A stretch of 64,000 bases of DNA from contig JAUFSD010000013.1 of NCBI GenBank assembly GCA_033030425.1, forward strand, positions 1,116,001-1,180,000, given 5' to 3'. The DNA comes from Verpa conica (Eukaryota; Ascomycota; Pezizomycetes; Pezizales; Morchellaceae). Positions 1 through 11,340 of the stretch are shown here, piece by piece. The notes under the pieces were generated by a model. It was not told where the DNA came from, did no database searches, and worked only from the letters and a program-made list of their open reading frames with translations. The stretch's first letter is position 1. Every line of letters starts with the position of its first letter. The position numbers and the translations under genes were made by a program.

Positions 1-40
1 GATACGATACGATACGATACGATGCGATACGATGCGATAG
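1..40. repeat. GATAC/GATGC pentanucleotide tandem repeat
   Basis: Eight 5-bp units, GATAC with two GATGC variants. The array lies just upstream of the first recognisable exon of the quinone oxidoreductase. One frame through it is open to the window edge and contains an ATG at 22, so it may be coding. Confidence 0.85.
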
Positions 41-136
41 CGATCTTGAATGTTATCACAATAGTGAAACAGTTCATGAGAGGGAAAAAAAAACAAAAAA
101 ACAATTAAGCTGACAATATCTCTCCCCCCCGAATAG

Positions 137-1173
137 GGCCCCTCGAACCTCAAAGTAACAACTCTCCCCGATCCCGAGCCCGCTGGTGATGAATACCTCA
201 TCGAGATCCGCGCCGCTGCCACGAACTTCTTCGATCTCCTCCAGATCAGGGGGAAATACCAACATGTCTGTCTCTCTCTCTCTCTCTCTATACACACACA
301 TAAAGACTAACCCTGTTGAAACAGCAACCACCCTTCCCATGGATCGCAGGTATGGAATTCGCCGGCACAATCATAAGCGCACCCACCACCGGCAAATTCC
401 GCAAAGGTGACCGCGTCTTTGGTGCCAAACAAGGCGCATATGCCACCCGTGTAACCGTCAAAGAGGAAGTGCTCCACCGCGTGCCAGACGGATGGAGCTT
501 CGAGGATGCAGCAGGGCTTTACGTTACCGCGCCCACGTCCTATGCTGCGCTTCTCATCCGCGCTGAATTGGCGCCGAAGGAAACGGTGCTGGTGCATGCG
601 GGTGCCGGAGGGGTGGGGTTGGCAGCTATACAGATCGCGAAGGCTGCTGGGGCTCTCGTTATTGCTACTGCGTCTACGCCTGCGAAGCTGGCTGTGTGTG
701 CGAGCTATGGCGCGGATCATGTCCTGGATTATTCGAACGCTGATTGGAGTAAGCGCGTCTTGGGCCTCACGGGCAACAAGGGTGTTGATGTGGTCTTTGA
801 CCCTGTTGGCTTGATTGAGCAGTCCCTCAAGTGCATAGCTTGGAATGGCCGTCTCCTTGTGATTGGCTTTGCTGGAGGTAAGATCGAGAAGGTGGCCTTG
901 AACAGGGTGTTGTTGAAGAATGTTAGTATTGTGGGTATACACTGGGGGATGTATGCAGAGAAGGAGAAGAAGGAGGGCACAGTGGACAAAGTATGGGCGG
1001 GAATCATGAGGTTGATTTCCGAGGGAAAGTTTAGGCCTACTGTATTTAAGGGTGAGGGTGAGGGATTCGTGGGGTTAGATAGTGTAGGGGGTGCGTTAGA
1101 GGCTTTGGGCAAGAGAGAGACATGGGGTAAGGTAGTTGTTTCTGTACCGAGAGATATGGGGAGTAGACTTTGA
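137..1173 (+). CDS. Zinc-free MDR quinone oxidoreductase, 5' end unresolved
   Basis: NAD(P)H:quinone oxidoreductase-like member of the medium-chain dehydrogenase/reductase family, probably reducing quinones or enones with NADPH in the cytosol. Two exons are clear: 137-265 (after acceptor gaatag) and 325-1173. The 59-nt intron 266-324 has a GACTAAC branch site. Phase is 0 at both junctions. The first exon encodes an ATNFFDLLQIRGKYQ block and the second opens with the PPFPW..GMEFAG block typical of this family. The Rossmann motif AGAGGVGLAAIQIAK encloses the usual AxxGGVG, and no catalytic-zinc ligand set is apparent. The start exon is not certain. An ATG at 22 inside the pentanucleotide repeat would join in phase 0 through a donor at 52 (intron 52-136), but that start is speculative. 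The true first exon may lie outside the window. Confidence 0.85.
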
Positions 1174-1848
1174 GGATATGCAAAAAAAAAATGGGATGGA
1201 AATGAGCAAATTGGTGGATATTCTTAGGGAGTTATGATATCTTGTATGAACGAGGAATGATTTTTAGTTTTTTATTTTAGTTTTCACAATTAGTTTTCAC
1301 AAAGAAAAACCAAAAAATTCGTACAATTCAAGCTGATTTATAAATTATAATCATAAATTATCACTCGAAATACTATGAGCCTCTAAGGTCTTGGTTAGAA
1401 TGTCGTGGGAGGGCTTTTTGTTTATCTATTTTTCCATTCCCTTATCTCGGGGTATATCCTCAGAAGAACAGCATTCTTAGGTGGTGTTTAAACTCAAAGT
1501 TTATCTCACTCATAATTTTCAAATCAGATCTAAACCATATAAAACCAGATTTATTGTTTTAAATAATAAACACCAGAAAAATAAAGAAACCCAATCCGTC
1601 ATTTGCTCATAACATAAATATCAATCAAAATCACTTAGTACCCCACCCACCCCACCCCCACCGCAAGTTATAACATCATCGATCATGATTATGATTCGAT
1701 AGAAAAGATAAAATAAAAGTATCCCACTCGCTTTAGCCCATACCCCCCCCCCCCCCACAAGCATCTTCGGCATGCATATATACCAGGGTGTATATTCTAA
1801 CCTCTAGCAAGAGCGGAGAAAGTTTCATGGGAAAAGTTTACGAGGCTT
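1174..1848. other. Convergent intergenic spacer
   Basis: AT-rich spacer between two genes that converge here. It contains a C13 tract at about 1745-1757 and one copy of the gapped CGAGTGAY motif. No coding signal was found. Confidence 0.7.
1352..1367 (-). promoter_or_regulatory. Gapped motif copy 1 (CGAGTGAT-N5-ATG)
   Basis: Spacer aattt, then ATGA. It lies in the spacer between two convergent genes, so it is not in a promoter. Confidence 0.75.
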
Positions 1849-4421
1849 TCAGCGGTCCCAATCGGCATTAGGATCATGGTGCTTCATAGACTGCCGAGGG
1901 GGCTGTTGCTGCGCTGGGGCCCCACCACCAGGGCCGTTAGGTGCCTTACCTGGCTTGCGTGTGCGAGGAGGTTTCTTTCCTTTTGCAGACTGGGATTGTG
2001 TAGACTGGGATTGTGTAAATTGGGCTGGAGGTGGTTGAGCTCTTGCCGGGCCTGTTGGACCTCTTACGGGCTCAGGTTGGACTCCTTGGTGGGGGTCCCA
2101 TGGTCCATTATCATTCTGCTGCTGTTGGGGAATATCGTCATCCCAGCCGCCCTTAACAGGCTTATCATTCCAGCTGTCATTGGCGGGGGTACTATCATCC
2201 CAACTGCCTTTTGCGGCAGAGTTATCATCCCAATCACCCTGACCATTTACCGCAACGCCTCCCTCGTTCAGTTGATGCTGGGGCGGAGCTTGTCTAGGCT
2301 GAGCTGGAGGGTTGTATGCCCTTTGCTGCTGCTGCTGCTGCGGCGGCGGCTGTTGTTGCTGTTGCTGTTGCTGCTGATGCTGTTGCTGCTGTTGCTGCTG
2401 TTGCGGCTGTTGATTCTGTTGCTGTTGCGGCTGTTGCTGCTGTTGAGGCTGTTGCGGCTGTTGCGGCGGTGGCGGCTGCTGCTGCCGTTGTTGCTGCGGT
2501 GGTTGTTGCTGATAGTTTTGCTGCTGCTGCTGCGGTGGTGGTGCCCTCGCAGGAGGTCTACCTTGAAATTGGTCATTGAGCCGCCCATATTGACTCTCTC
2601 CGCCACGACCGCCACCACGACTGCTACCTCCTCCACGACCTCCACGACCTCCACGACCTCCACGACCACCCCGGCCACCACTCTTACTCGACAGCATCGC
2701 CTCTATGATCTCCGGTGGGATCACCCCCGAGACGGGGCTGGGTGCTGCAGCAGGCGCCGAGTTTGCAAGAATACTCTTACCACCATCCTCTGTCAGGCGC
2801 TTACGAACCTTGATCTTCAGATAGCCTAGTCCTAGTTTCCTCACTTCCTCATCCTCCTCCTCCTCTTCCTCGATAGATGAGTACTCCTGGGTAAAGCTGG
2901 GTTCAAAATCCTTAGTCGAGACAATCCCTGCTGGTGCAAAAAGATAGGCCTCTCCTTCATTGAGTGCAACAATGCGTTCCAAGAGTGCGAGTGCATTGGT
3001 GTCAGACTCCACAGCTACGGCTGCCAGATGACGCTTCATGAAGGAGAGCCATTCGGGGGATGTGAAGCGGTGTGCTATGATGATATTGCAGAGGTCGAGG
3101 AGCTTAGGTGAGATAGTAGGTTCTTGGGTAGAAATCAAGACGCGAGTTGCCAGATGGCGCTGCTGGCGGATTACTGACAGGAGATTATCTGTGAGTTTTT
3201 GGGCAGGGGAGGTTGCGGTCATGTACTATTTGTGTTAGAAGCTTGGAGACTTAGAAGAAGAGAGAAGTTTACCTTATGAGCTTCATCAAGAGCAATAACA
3301 CGTCCGTATTTTACATCTTTTTCTAAGAAAATTCCCACGCAGATATCAAACAGTGCACACGCACTCGCCTCATCTACAAACGGGTCGCTCAAATCAACAA
3401 TCGTAATCACTCCGGGTGTGAAATCCCACACCTCTTCCACGTCTTCTCTCATCTCCAAAAAGCTCTCCAAGATCTCTAATCGGAGAGTCAATGGGCCCTT
3501 TTGCATTGGTGTTAAGTCTGCATTCAATATCATCTCCCTAAATAGCTTATAATCGAACCCTGACCCATAAATACTACTCGCAGTAGCCAATTCTCTGAGA
3601 ATCTTTCTAACATACTCCATATATAGAGGTGGATGATCGCTGTTTTTGTCGACTGACATAAGGGAAAGCATGCGCTCTATGTTGAGATCTGATTGGCGTA
3701 GCTTCAAGGGCTTGACAATGAGATTCTGGGAGGCGATACCAGAATAGAGACGGGACATCTGCGGGTAATTTGAGGAGGAAACGAGGATGCGGACGGGCAT
3801 ATGGGTAGCTAGGTAGGCAGCTTCGCAAGGGCGCAAGGCATTGGCGCTGTTGTTTATATCAAAGTGGAATACCATCGCAGTGAGTGGATTCGGGAGAGAC
3901 CCAAGTACCGGAGCTTGAACAAGCATGTTCTCTATACATCACAAATATCAGCAATTGCTTTAATTGAAACGGAGGACAAGAAAAAACAAACCGAGTATAC
4001 AAGCCAGCGTATGGCTTTTACCAGACCCTTGCAAACCGCATATAAACGCGGACCATGGAGCATTCCCGTTCAAAAAGATTCGGGGATCCCCTTTCTCCTC
4101 TGGCCTTCTCCCTCCGCCAAAATAACCACTGTCATCGCTGCGGTCACCGATATCGCTGACTCTCCTTCTTGTTTCTGGATCTACGAGCTCTAGTGCGCGG
4201 CCAAGGAGCCCGTACTGGTTTAATGCAGAGGGGCAATTCTTGTCCACGAATAGTCCTGCAGCTGCGGTGAAGACAGGGGTGGTTATGAGAGAGTGCTTCT
4301 GAGACGCGAGGGAGCCATCGTGGAAAGAACCTGCACCGTTAGGTCCCGAGGGAGATTCGCCGAGAAGTGAGAGCTGCGAATAGAGGTTTGCCGCCAAATT
4401 GGCGGAGAAGCTACGTGCCAT
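1849..4421 (-). CDS. P-loop ATPase with RGG and polyglutamine C-terminal tail
   Basis: Three exons on the minus strand: 4421-3992, 3931-3273 and 3225-1849 (introns of 60 and 47 nt, GT-AG). They join in phase to 821 codons plus stop. The ATG at 4421 is the first one in frame. Walker A (GLQGSGKS) is at about residues 129-136 and Walker B (GRVIALDEAH) at about 353-362. An STQEPTISP segment after Walker B resembles the sensor region of HerA/FtsK-like ATPases. The C-terminal third is disordered: an RGG-rich block at about residues 546-572, then a glutamine/proline-rich run at about 595-675, then W-D repeats (GSWDD, DSWND, GGWDD). RGG and Q/P tracts suggest RNA or protein binding and condensation. 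I recognise the fold but not a specific gene. Exact function is unknown; DNA translocase or AAA-like is the best guess. Confidence 0.85.
2316..2560 (-). repeat. CAG/CAA-type repeat coding polyglutamine/proline
   Basis: Imperfect triplet repeat (TGC/TTG units on the + strand) inside exon 3 of the P-loop ATPase. It encodes long glutamine runs broken by proline and single N or H residues. Mixed CAG/CAA codons indicate an older tract rather than a pure expanding repeat. Confidence 0.9.
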
Positions 4422-5542
4422 ATTAATGGGCAAGAAACAAGTGTAGAAACTGGTATAGAGGTAAAAGAAGGAACTTTTTTTAGTAAAGGGGGGTGTTTTT
4501 AGAGCTTTTTTTTTTTTTTTTTTTACTGCTTGTTGTCCTTACTATATTGTTCCAGGGTACTTCTCCAATTTTACCACTGCTCGGAGTGTCTGTTGAGTTG
4601 CTGACGTAGGTAAGAAAAACTTGGAGCCAAATTTCTGTTGGAAGACCTCCCTTTTATATCTATCCCCTCTCGAATACACTGTTTAAACCTACCTAACTCA
4701 AGTGCGCAGTGAGGGGTTCATGCACGCACCCGGGGGGAGGGGGAGGGGCTGTATCTTCAATTGGAAACCTGGACTTGATATCTCCTATCATCTTAGTCCG
4801 AATACTTGATGCCCCTGTGGATACTGCTGTACATGTCCTTTCTGGGCATCCATGGACTGCCTAGCACTGCTCCAACGCACCAGGTGCATCGCGGACTCGG
4901 AATAACAAGCAAAAGCATTGGATACCTATGCGCACGAGAATCGGCTCTCTCTTTCTCTTTTTTTTTTTTTTTTTTCTTCAGGCAACCCATGTGGGATTAT
5001 TTCGCCGGAGCCGGGGGCTCAGACTCGCGCTTGTTGTGACTGTGGGTTGGTTCGCTATCATTTATCGTTGCCGATAAGAGGTCGATCAGGCCGCCCGTAG
5101 TTTGGGCTCTTCGAGAATTCGGCTTGTCTGCCTTAAGTTTGCATATTTTGAGGGGTACTTTCGGGGGTGGGCTATGGGTAAAAAGAGGTTGCTGCTACGG
5201 GTCACATGGAGGAAGGAGCAGGTGTAACAAGGCAAACAACACTGCTTTGAAGTTAAGGCATCCTTCCCAAGAGCTTTCTGCTTTCCGTGTCCGTCTTCGT
5301 ATATGTGCTTAAATCGCTCTATCGTCTTATGAATGGAATATAGTCAGGTATCTCTCCGCGTTGTGTGGATTCTTATGCGCGGTATGTGAAATTAAGGCCA
5401 CCAACGTTGGGTACATGACTAATCTAAAACCAACCATGATCATTTCCAGCCTTTTGGCTATATCCCCTTGGGTAAGCTTTGTAGAATTGCTTGATTCTTG
5501 GTGGAAGCTGAGGTATAGGTGGTAGAATACCAACAATATTAC

Positions 5543-5558
5543 CATATATTATCACTCG
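5543..5558 (-). promoter_or_regulatory. Gapped motif copy 2
   Basis: CGAGTGAT, spacer aatat, ATGG. Its neighbour copy starts exactly 50 bp away in the same orientation. Confidence 0.75.
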
Positions 5559-5592
5559 CTCTACTACACGCCCGATGGATAATGGTTTAAAT

Positions 5593-5608
5593 CATTTTAT
5601 ATCACTCG
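5593..5608 (-). promoter_or_regulatory. Gapped motif copy 3
   Basis: CGAGTGAT, spacer ataaa, ATGA. Preceded by C, giving the preferred CCGAGTGAT form. Confidence 0.75.
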
Positions 5609-6073
5609 GTTCAGGCCCCCGGGTTGCTTTGTTAGGCCTAGTGTCTCTCAGCCAACATAAAGAACAAAAGCAGATGCCTCCCCACCGAGTTTAAGAAGCA
5701 CCGTGAGCTAAATCGATATGTGATCTAGGAATCCTACCCGTGGAGCGGCTATGTGTAAGGCAAACCTATTAATAATATCCACTTGACAGGGAACGGTGCA
5801 ACATCGCCATGATGTCAACTAGTTGCACCTTCCCTCCGTTATCTCCCACTTTTATATACACTTCCTGTTGACCCCTCGACCCTATCTTCTGTAGCCTCCC
5901 GATCTACGATCCCTTTGATTAATAGAATTATTCTATGTCCAGCTCTGACTCAGACCTACATACAGGCCACGTCCAGTCATGTTTCACCAATACACTCATT
6001 CTTATGGGTTGAAATAACTTGATTACGACTATTATGTAATCAACTCCACCGCTATCGTTCCACACCAAGACTA

Positions 6074-6089
6074 CATAAGATACCACTCG
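6074..6089 (-). promoter_or_regulatory. Gapped motif copy 4, one mismatch, inside a small palindrome
   Basis: CGAGTGGT, spacer atctt, ATG. One mismatch at position 7 of the first half. The first half lies in a perfect inverted repeat GATACC-ACTC-GGTATC on the + strand. Confidence 0.5.
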
Positions 6090-6356
6090 GTATCAGTTTT
6101 TTACCCTCTCCACACGCCGGTGGCAAAGGAACATTCTATAGTACGAATAAGTGGATAAAAATCCATAATGCTGATTATCCAAAGTTACTCAATCTCAATT
6201 TACTCAGTCGATCCATTTAGGAGTGGCCATGGCAACGGGTTGGAGCTGCCACAAGATATTCTTCTAGCGCTGCAGGCCCGGGGCCACTCCACGTTCCATC
6301 CATAAATCCCGTGTACAAAAAATAATAATTGGACTCAACAGCCACTCATTGACTAC

Positions 6357-6713
6357 TCAATCAATAAAATCCAGTTCCATTTCATCATCTGAGATGTCCT
6401 GCGGATACTCGTACCTTGGGCTATCATCTAGTGAATCGAGCTCGGAACATTTCTGAAACAAGACCGATGGCTTGGGGAAACGAGTCCACATACTTTCAAA
6501 GAGAGTCTTCAGTTCCTCGATAACCGAACCCATACATGAGTATGTAAACATGATCTCATGCACCAAAGAGGTCATTTCGGGCTGCTCTGCAGAAATAGGA
6601 CCCGGCTCGAGGGAAAGCGTCTGAGTGAGTTGCAGGTACTTGTTGAATTCCGTACAGATTGTATCCATGTTTACAGTGACTTGTTCAGAAGACAGATTAA
6701 TTTGATCTGCCAT
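6357..6713 (-). CDS. Hypothetical small acidic protein
   Basis: Single-exon ORF of 118 residues starting MADQINLSSEQ and ending in an acidic tail (SDDEMELDFID). It is predicted helical, with no signal peptide, membrane segment or recognised domain. Three cysteines occur, without spacing that suggests metal binding. It stands alone, divergent from nothing obvious, and the next gene on the same strand is the RING protein 560 bp away. Codon choice is unremarkable. It could be lineage-specific or a chance ORF; length and a clean ATG favour a real gene only moderately. Confidence 0.45.
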   Translation of the reverse strand: MADQINLSSEQVTVNMDTICTEFNKYLQLTQTLSLEPGPISAEQPEMTSLVHEIMFTYSCMGSVIEELKTLFESMWTRFPKPSVLFQKCSELDSLDDSPRYEYPQDISDDEMELDFID

Positions 6714-7275
6714 TTTACTAATGTATCAGAGTTTTTAGGCCCTTGTTATGGTTGTGAATATCGGGGAGAAGAATGCAGGTTGAGTTGCAGAGCTTTCTGT
6801 GGGGAGTGTAGTTTAAGGTCTTATTTAAGGATAGGAGCGATTCACGCGTTTATATAAACTTTAATCATGAGGCCACCATTGTTATTGAACAGCTATGCTG
6901 ATCCAACAAAAAACCACTTAGCTATACGGTATCCACCACAACCGGGCGATCTTAACACGAGTCTATAACACGACAAGCCACGTATCGCCGCAAGAAGTAG
7001 GTAGGCAATGGTGCGGAATAATTGGACGTGACAGGCTAGGTTTCCTAAACTTCCTAATTTCCCTCTTGGTATTCTAACAAAAATGATAAGAGTCTAATTA
7101 AGAATCACCAAATATTAGGTCTAGCGCACAAACAAACGGCAGAAACCCAAAAATCAAACATCAAAATCAGTCTGAATAATACACATCAATAAGATAAACC
7201 CCTAAAATCAGTAATGCAACAGATTACGAAACATCGGAACCTCATACGGTCCCGCCAGCTACCTTATTACCCCCT
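6714..7275. other. Intergenic spacer
   Basis: AT-rich, no ORF or structure worth naming. Confidence 0.6.
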
Positions 7276-7611
7276 CTACTTTCTAATGAACTGCCACACT
7301 TTTACCGAGTGCTTTTTTATACCATAATAAATTGCAATGTTGCTCAATGTTTCAGTGAGCATTCTGATCTTAGAAACCCTTTTGTTGCACAGCGAACATT
7401 CGATATGAATACCATTCCGGGGTCTACTCGCCCATAGCTCTTGGACACATTCACGGCATGCATTATGACCACATTCAACAAACTGAGCTCCGATCCTGCG
7501 TATCCTGCAATGTGGACACATACGCTCTATGGGAATACCATCGTCTCGGGAAACGTTGCTTGTTTTGTTACTGCTACCTCTAGCGCCGTGAGTACGTTTT
7601 TTGTTCCCCAT
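7276..7611 (-). CDS. Small RING-type zinc finger protein
   Basis: Single exon, 111 residues. The metal ligands are laid out as C-x2-C (CPHC) at about residues 32-35, C-x-H (ECGH) at about 47-49, C-x2-C (ACREC) at about 52-55 and C-x2-C (CSLC) at about 73-76. This is the full C3HC4-type RING spacing. RING domains recruit E2 enzymes, so an E3 ubiquitin ligase role is likely. The protein has little besides the RING: a short basic N-terminus and a short C-terminal tail, so it may act as a partner subunit. The ATG at 7611 is the only reasonable start. Confidence 0.7.
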   Translation of the reverse strand: MGNKKRTHGARGSSNKTSNVSRDDGIPIERMCPHCRIRRIGAQFVECGHNACRECVQELWASRPRNGIHIECSLCNKRVSKIRMLTETLSNIAIYYGIKKHSVKVWQFIRK

Positions 7612-9008
7612 TGTGTGTAGTGTGTATGAAGTATGATTTTATCTGCTGGAAGAAAGAAGGGAATCTCTTCTTTTATAGGTTCTGCTCACCTCACCAGGTC
7701 AAGTTGAATAATTCCAACCCTGTCTAATGATGAATCACAGATTTTCACCATCTTGAGAACCTGAAAGCTCTGCTAGTATGAGTCTAAATCTCCAAGAGGG
7801 TTCCAATATAACGCTTGAAACCAACAGTCTCGTACTATATCCCCTAGGGTAAGGGTAATATTGAGGATAGGAGATGGATTGGCCAACGGAAGTTTCAAAG
7901 GGGTCTGGCCGTGCGGCTTCCTGCATATTCTCGATCTTTTGCCGCTGAAACTAAACCCTAGATCAATCTAGGACTATAATAAGTGAGATTATATTTAGAT
8001 GAGATTACGGAAGAAAGAAACGATAAAAATAGAAAGAAAACCAGGGGGGGTGAAGAGGCAGGAGATAACTATGAGGGTAAATTTCAAGTGCTCCATTGGT
8101 CCCCTAGGAAGCGCCTTCTAGGGCATATTCCATATATCAGAATAACCCTCTCTGGTAACACCTACCCTAACTTCATCTAACTATATCTGCACGGTACCCT
8201 CATTGAGAAGATATCTCCCAAAAAGAAGTTTTATACAGTGACGAGTGATGTGCAGTGACGTAATGGGGACTCATAGTACATATGTACCAGAAAATAGCAT
8301 ACAGAAATCCGTAATAGCGCTGCTACCTGGAATTACTTATCTCAGAAGAGATGCAATTAAACATCGATAACAATAAGAATAAGTTCAACCTATTCATCCT
8401 TAACCACCACTCTGAAGTAGACCACCGGTTCGCCCCGTCTTGGGAACCGACCGGGACTCTCACTATGTAGTTCATAGATGTACACTTTGAGAGCAAGAAA
8501 AAAAACCCCACTCCACACCAAGTCAACTTATCCTACATATATAGAAACTTCAAATTTTAACTAAACTCACATGCCAAGAGTCTGAGAATATGTAGAAAAC
8601 CGAAGGGGCCTTATTGCGACTCCGTCAGTAACAAAGGTTATCTAGAAAGGAACTCTGATCCACTAGGCTTATTCATACGAAATAGAACTTAAAGGTACAA
8701 AAATACTATATCTCCTCTGGCAGCTTTACCTCGATACTTTTTCGAAAAATCAAAATCAAACCTTTTTGGAATTTTTATTTTACAAACACCCCTTATACAC
8801 CATAGAAATGATCAAACAAAAGCAGAGATCTCTATAAGTGACACTTTCGAAAAGAAAACTTCAAAACAATAGACAAGAAACTAAAACTCAGTAAGGGGGT
8901 TTGAAAAAGAACCAACAACTGGTAAAGGCATGAAAGAATAACCCTATTGGTAAAGAAAAGACTCCTACACAAATATCTCAAGTGTCTCCACACCTCAACC
9001 ACCCTACC
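7612..9008. other. Intergenic region
   Basis: Two spurious-looking ORFs of 63-67 codons (7735-7926 and 8323-8526, minus strand) and one gapped-motif copy at 8242. AT-rich from 8550 to 8990, where the 3' UTR of the TM9SF gene probably ends. Confidence 0.6.
8242..8257 (+). promoter_or_regulatory. Gapped motif copy 5
   Basis: CGAGTGAT, spacer gtgca, GTGA. The GTGA unit recurs three times in this stretch. Confidence 0.7.
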
Positions 9009-11340
9009 TTAGTCGGCCTTGATAGCCCCATAGATCCTCCTGACAAATGCATATGTACTCAAAAACCCAATCGTCCCCACCAACAATCCATAAACCACAC
9101 ACGCCAAAAACGAATAACTAAAGAATAGCAGCCCACTCACAAATCCCTCGATGTGCAGCTTTGTAAGGAAGTACCAAGCGCTATACAGGAATATCCAGAC
9201 GGCCGATCCGGAACCAACGAGGAATGAACGCCACCACCAGTTGTAGTTCTGTGAAAGAGTTAGTAAGCGGTAACGAGAGGAGAGAAGAAGGGAGGGGCAA
9301 ACCTCGGAGCAAAGCTGGAAGTAAGTTGTGACAATGGTAATCTCAATTACGGTAACCACATTGATACCAGCAATGAGCGCTAGGAACCCATACATGTAGT
9401 AGTACCCACTCTTGTCTTGCCAGAGACTCTTGAATACGAATAGAAGTTCGATGAAGATAACCGCAAAAGGGATCAGGCCACCCATAAGCACTGCGGGAGC
9501 AGTACGGAGGTACCACGGTTGTGCAGGGATTTGTCGGGCGATCATGGTAGTGCGGGTTGCGTGTTCCCAAGGTGCCTTACGGAATCCAAGGAAAGAGCCA
9601 ACGAAGACGAGAGGGAGAGATATACAGAGCCACATCAGAACGAGGGCGATGAGAGTGCCAAAGGGGATGGCAGTGGAGGAGGCTTGCGCCCAGACAAATA
9701 AGTTGAGAATGAAAACGGAGCCAAAAAGAAAGCCAGGGAAGAGAAGGGCAGTCATAAGGGCGTTCTTCTTCCACTGCTCTCCCTTGAATGTCTTATACAC
9801 CCGTGTGCTGAAGTACCCAGAGAACACACCAGCAAACACAAATAAGAACAATCCGAAGCTAATGAACCCACCACGATAGCTAGGGTTCAAAACGCCAACC
9901 GCACTCAACACAATCAGCGCTATAGCCATTGCAAGTAATTGGACTCCGCTGCCAACAATAGGTGCGAGCAATCCTCCAAGTCCTGGTGGTCTAAACACAT
10001 CTCCATGTACCAATTTCCAGCCTGTAATATCGTCAAGAGATTCGTCCTCCTCTACGCCTTCAGCCGCCGCCGCCGCTGCCTTCCTCTTCGACTCCGGGTC
10101 ACTTGCCCCACTGTCATTGTAGTTTTGGATGTCACGGGAGAGAGTTCGCAGCATGATAATTGCAACTACAACGGTCAATAGCATTGCGATGACAAGCGAG
10201 TTGACGATTGCGAGCCAATGAACAGAGGCAGACTCCTCATCATTGACAAAGTAGAGATCCCATCGAGAGGCCCAATCAATGGTATTATCCTCTTTCCAGT
10301 AAACAGAATAGGTATACGGGATAGTCATCGTCTTGCCATCATCTTTGGTAGGTGCTTTACCATCCTCGGTTGATTGAGGTGGGATATAGAGTTCGAGCGG
10401 TTTCTGACCCTCGAGCGAGTCGGCACATTTCCCCGGTGGCCCAGCAATTGACTTGGTATAGACCTCAAAAGCAACAATAACCTTACGGTTAGGATCTTCG
10501 GCGGTCTTGCGCCAGCGGAGAACGAGAGTAACATGGTTGTTGATAAATGCTTTCTACACCTATATGTGAGTATGAGACCAAAGTTCCAAAGAAACGATTA
10601 GACTAACATCGTTTTCGTAAAACCCGAGCTTGAATCCAGCAGCGTAATACTTCTTTGTCTTATCAACCGTGACGAAAGAAGTCGCACCCGGAAGATTATC
10701 GACGATCCTGAGTGACTGTTAGTCTAATTTCCTTGACATCTCTACACCCAACCAGATCCCGCCAGAGCTCCCGTGCATTCGAGACATCCCTGAGCCGAGC
10801 CCTTCTAACGAGCAAGGTAAGACAAAAATAAGGGCACCTACCATTCAACCACATAACCACCTCTTACCAACTCCTTCGCTCTCTCCACCGCACCTCTATT
10901 CACATCCCTGTCACAGAGGTGTTTACACACTTCATCCTGCCCCACTGACAGCTCATAGTCACTAATCTGTATCCGGTCACCCCTCAGGACTTCACCTAGG
11001 TTCAACGCAATGGCTCTCGACGACCCGAATCTCGACCCGAACCCGTCCTTGCTAGCGGGGCAGACAAACGGTTGCTCCGAGTACGCGTACGGCAGTTGTG
11101 TTGTCGGAGATGTAAGCTTGTTTGTCGATAACGGGATCGCGTCACCATCCTTATATGAGCGGATAGACCAGCCTGAGACGTATTTCAGATTTCGTCAGCT
11201 ATAGGACTTTGTGATATTACAGACCGAGAGCGGGTGAAAGGGTGAAAGGGGCTCCAGCACTCACCGGGAATGTAGAAGGCCGACGAGAGTGGCACCCCCG
11301 ATGCCGAAAGGAATAACAGCAGACTTCTTGAGAGCCGCAT
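9009..11340 (-). CDS. TM9SF / EMP70 nonaspanin, apparent frameshift
   Basis: Nine-TM endomembrane protein of the TM9SF family, acting in Golgi/endosome sorting of membrane proteins. Minus-strand exons: 11340-11265 (signal peptide MRLSRSLLLFLSASGVPLSSA), 11172-10843, 10707-10608, 10553-9303 and 9248-9009. The mature N-terminus starts FYIPGWS, as in the family. The lumenal domain precedes about nine membrane helices, and the C-terminus ends in a K-x-D form (IKAD). In exon 2, translation stays in family register up to AKELV. The conserved GYVVEW block before IVDNLPGATSF then lies one base out of frame. So one base is missing near 10861, or splicing instead uses donor 10867 (GTAAGA) and the acceptor before 10715, which restores frame with 659 residues but drops the conserved block. 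Confidence 0.88.

Larger units (their letters stand above)
4422..6356. other. Intergenic region with homopolymer tracts
   Basis: No supported gene in about 1.9 kb. There are T tracts at about 4506-4523 and 4959-4976 and a G-rich stretch near 4731-4748. Short ORFs of 60-77 codons have no recognisable content. Three gapped-motif copies cluster at 5543, 5593 and 6074, all in the orientation of the upstream-facing ATPase gene but 1.1-1.7 kb from its start. Confidence 0.6.

Noticed and set aside
1876..2829. 317-codon Leu-rich ORF on the + strand
   Set aside because: Antisense shadow of the CAG/CAA repeat and RGG region of the ATPase gene.
8323..8526. 67-codon minus-strand ORF with hydrophobic start
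   Set aside because: No promoter, domain or splice context, and short enough to be chance.
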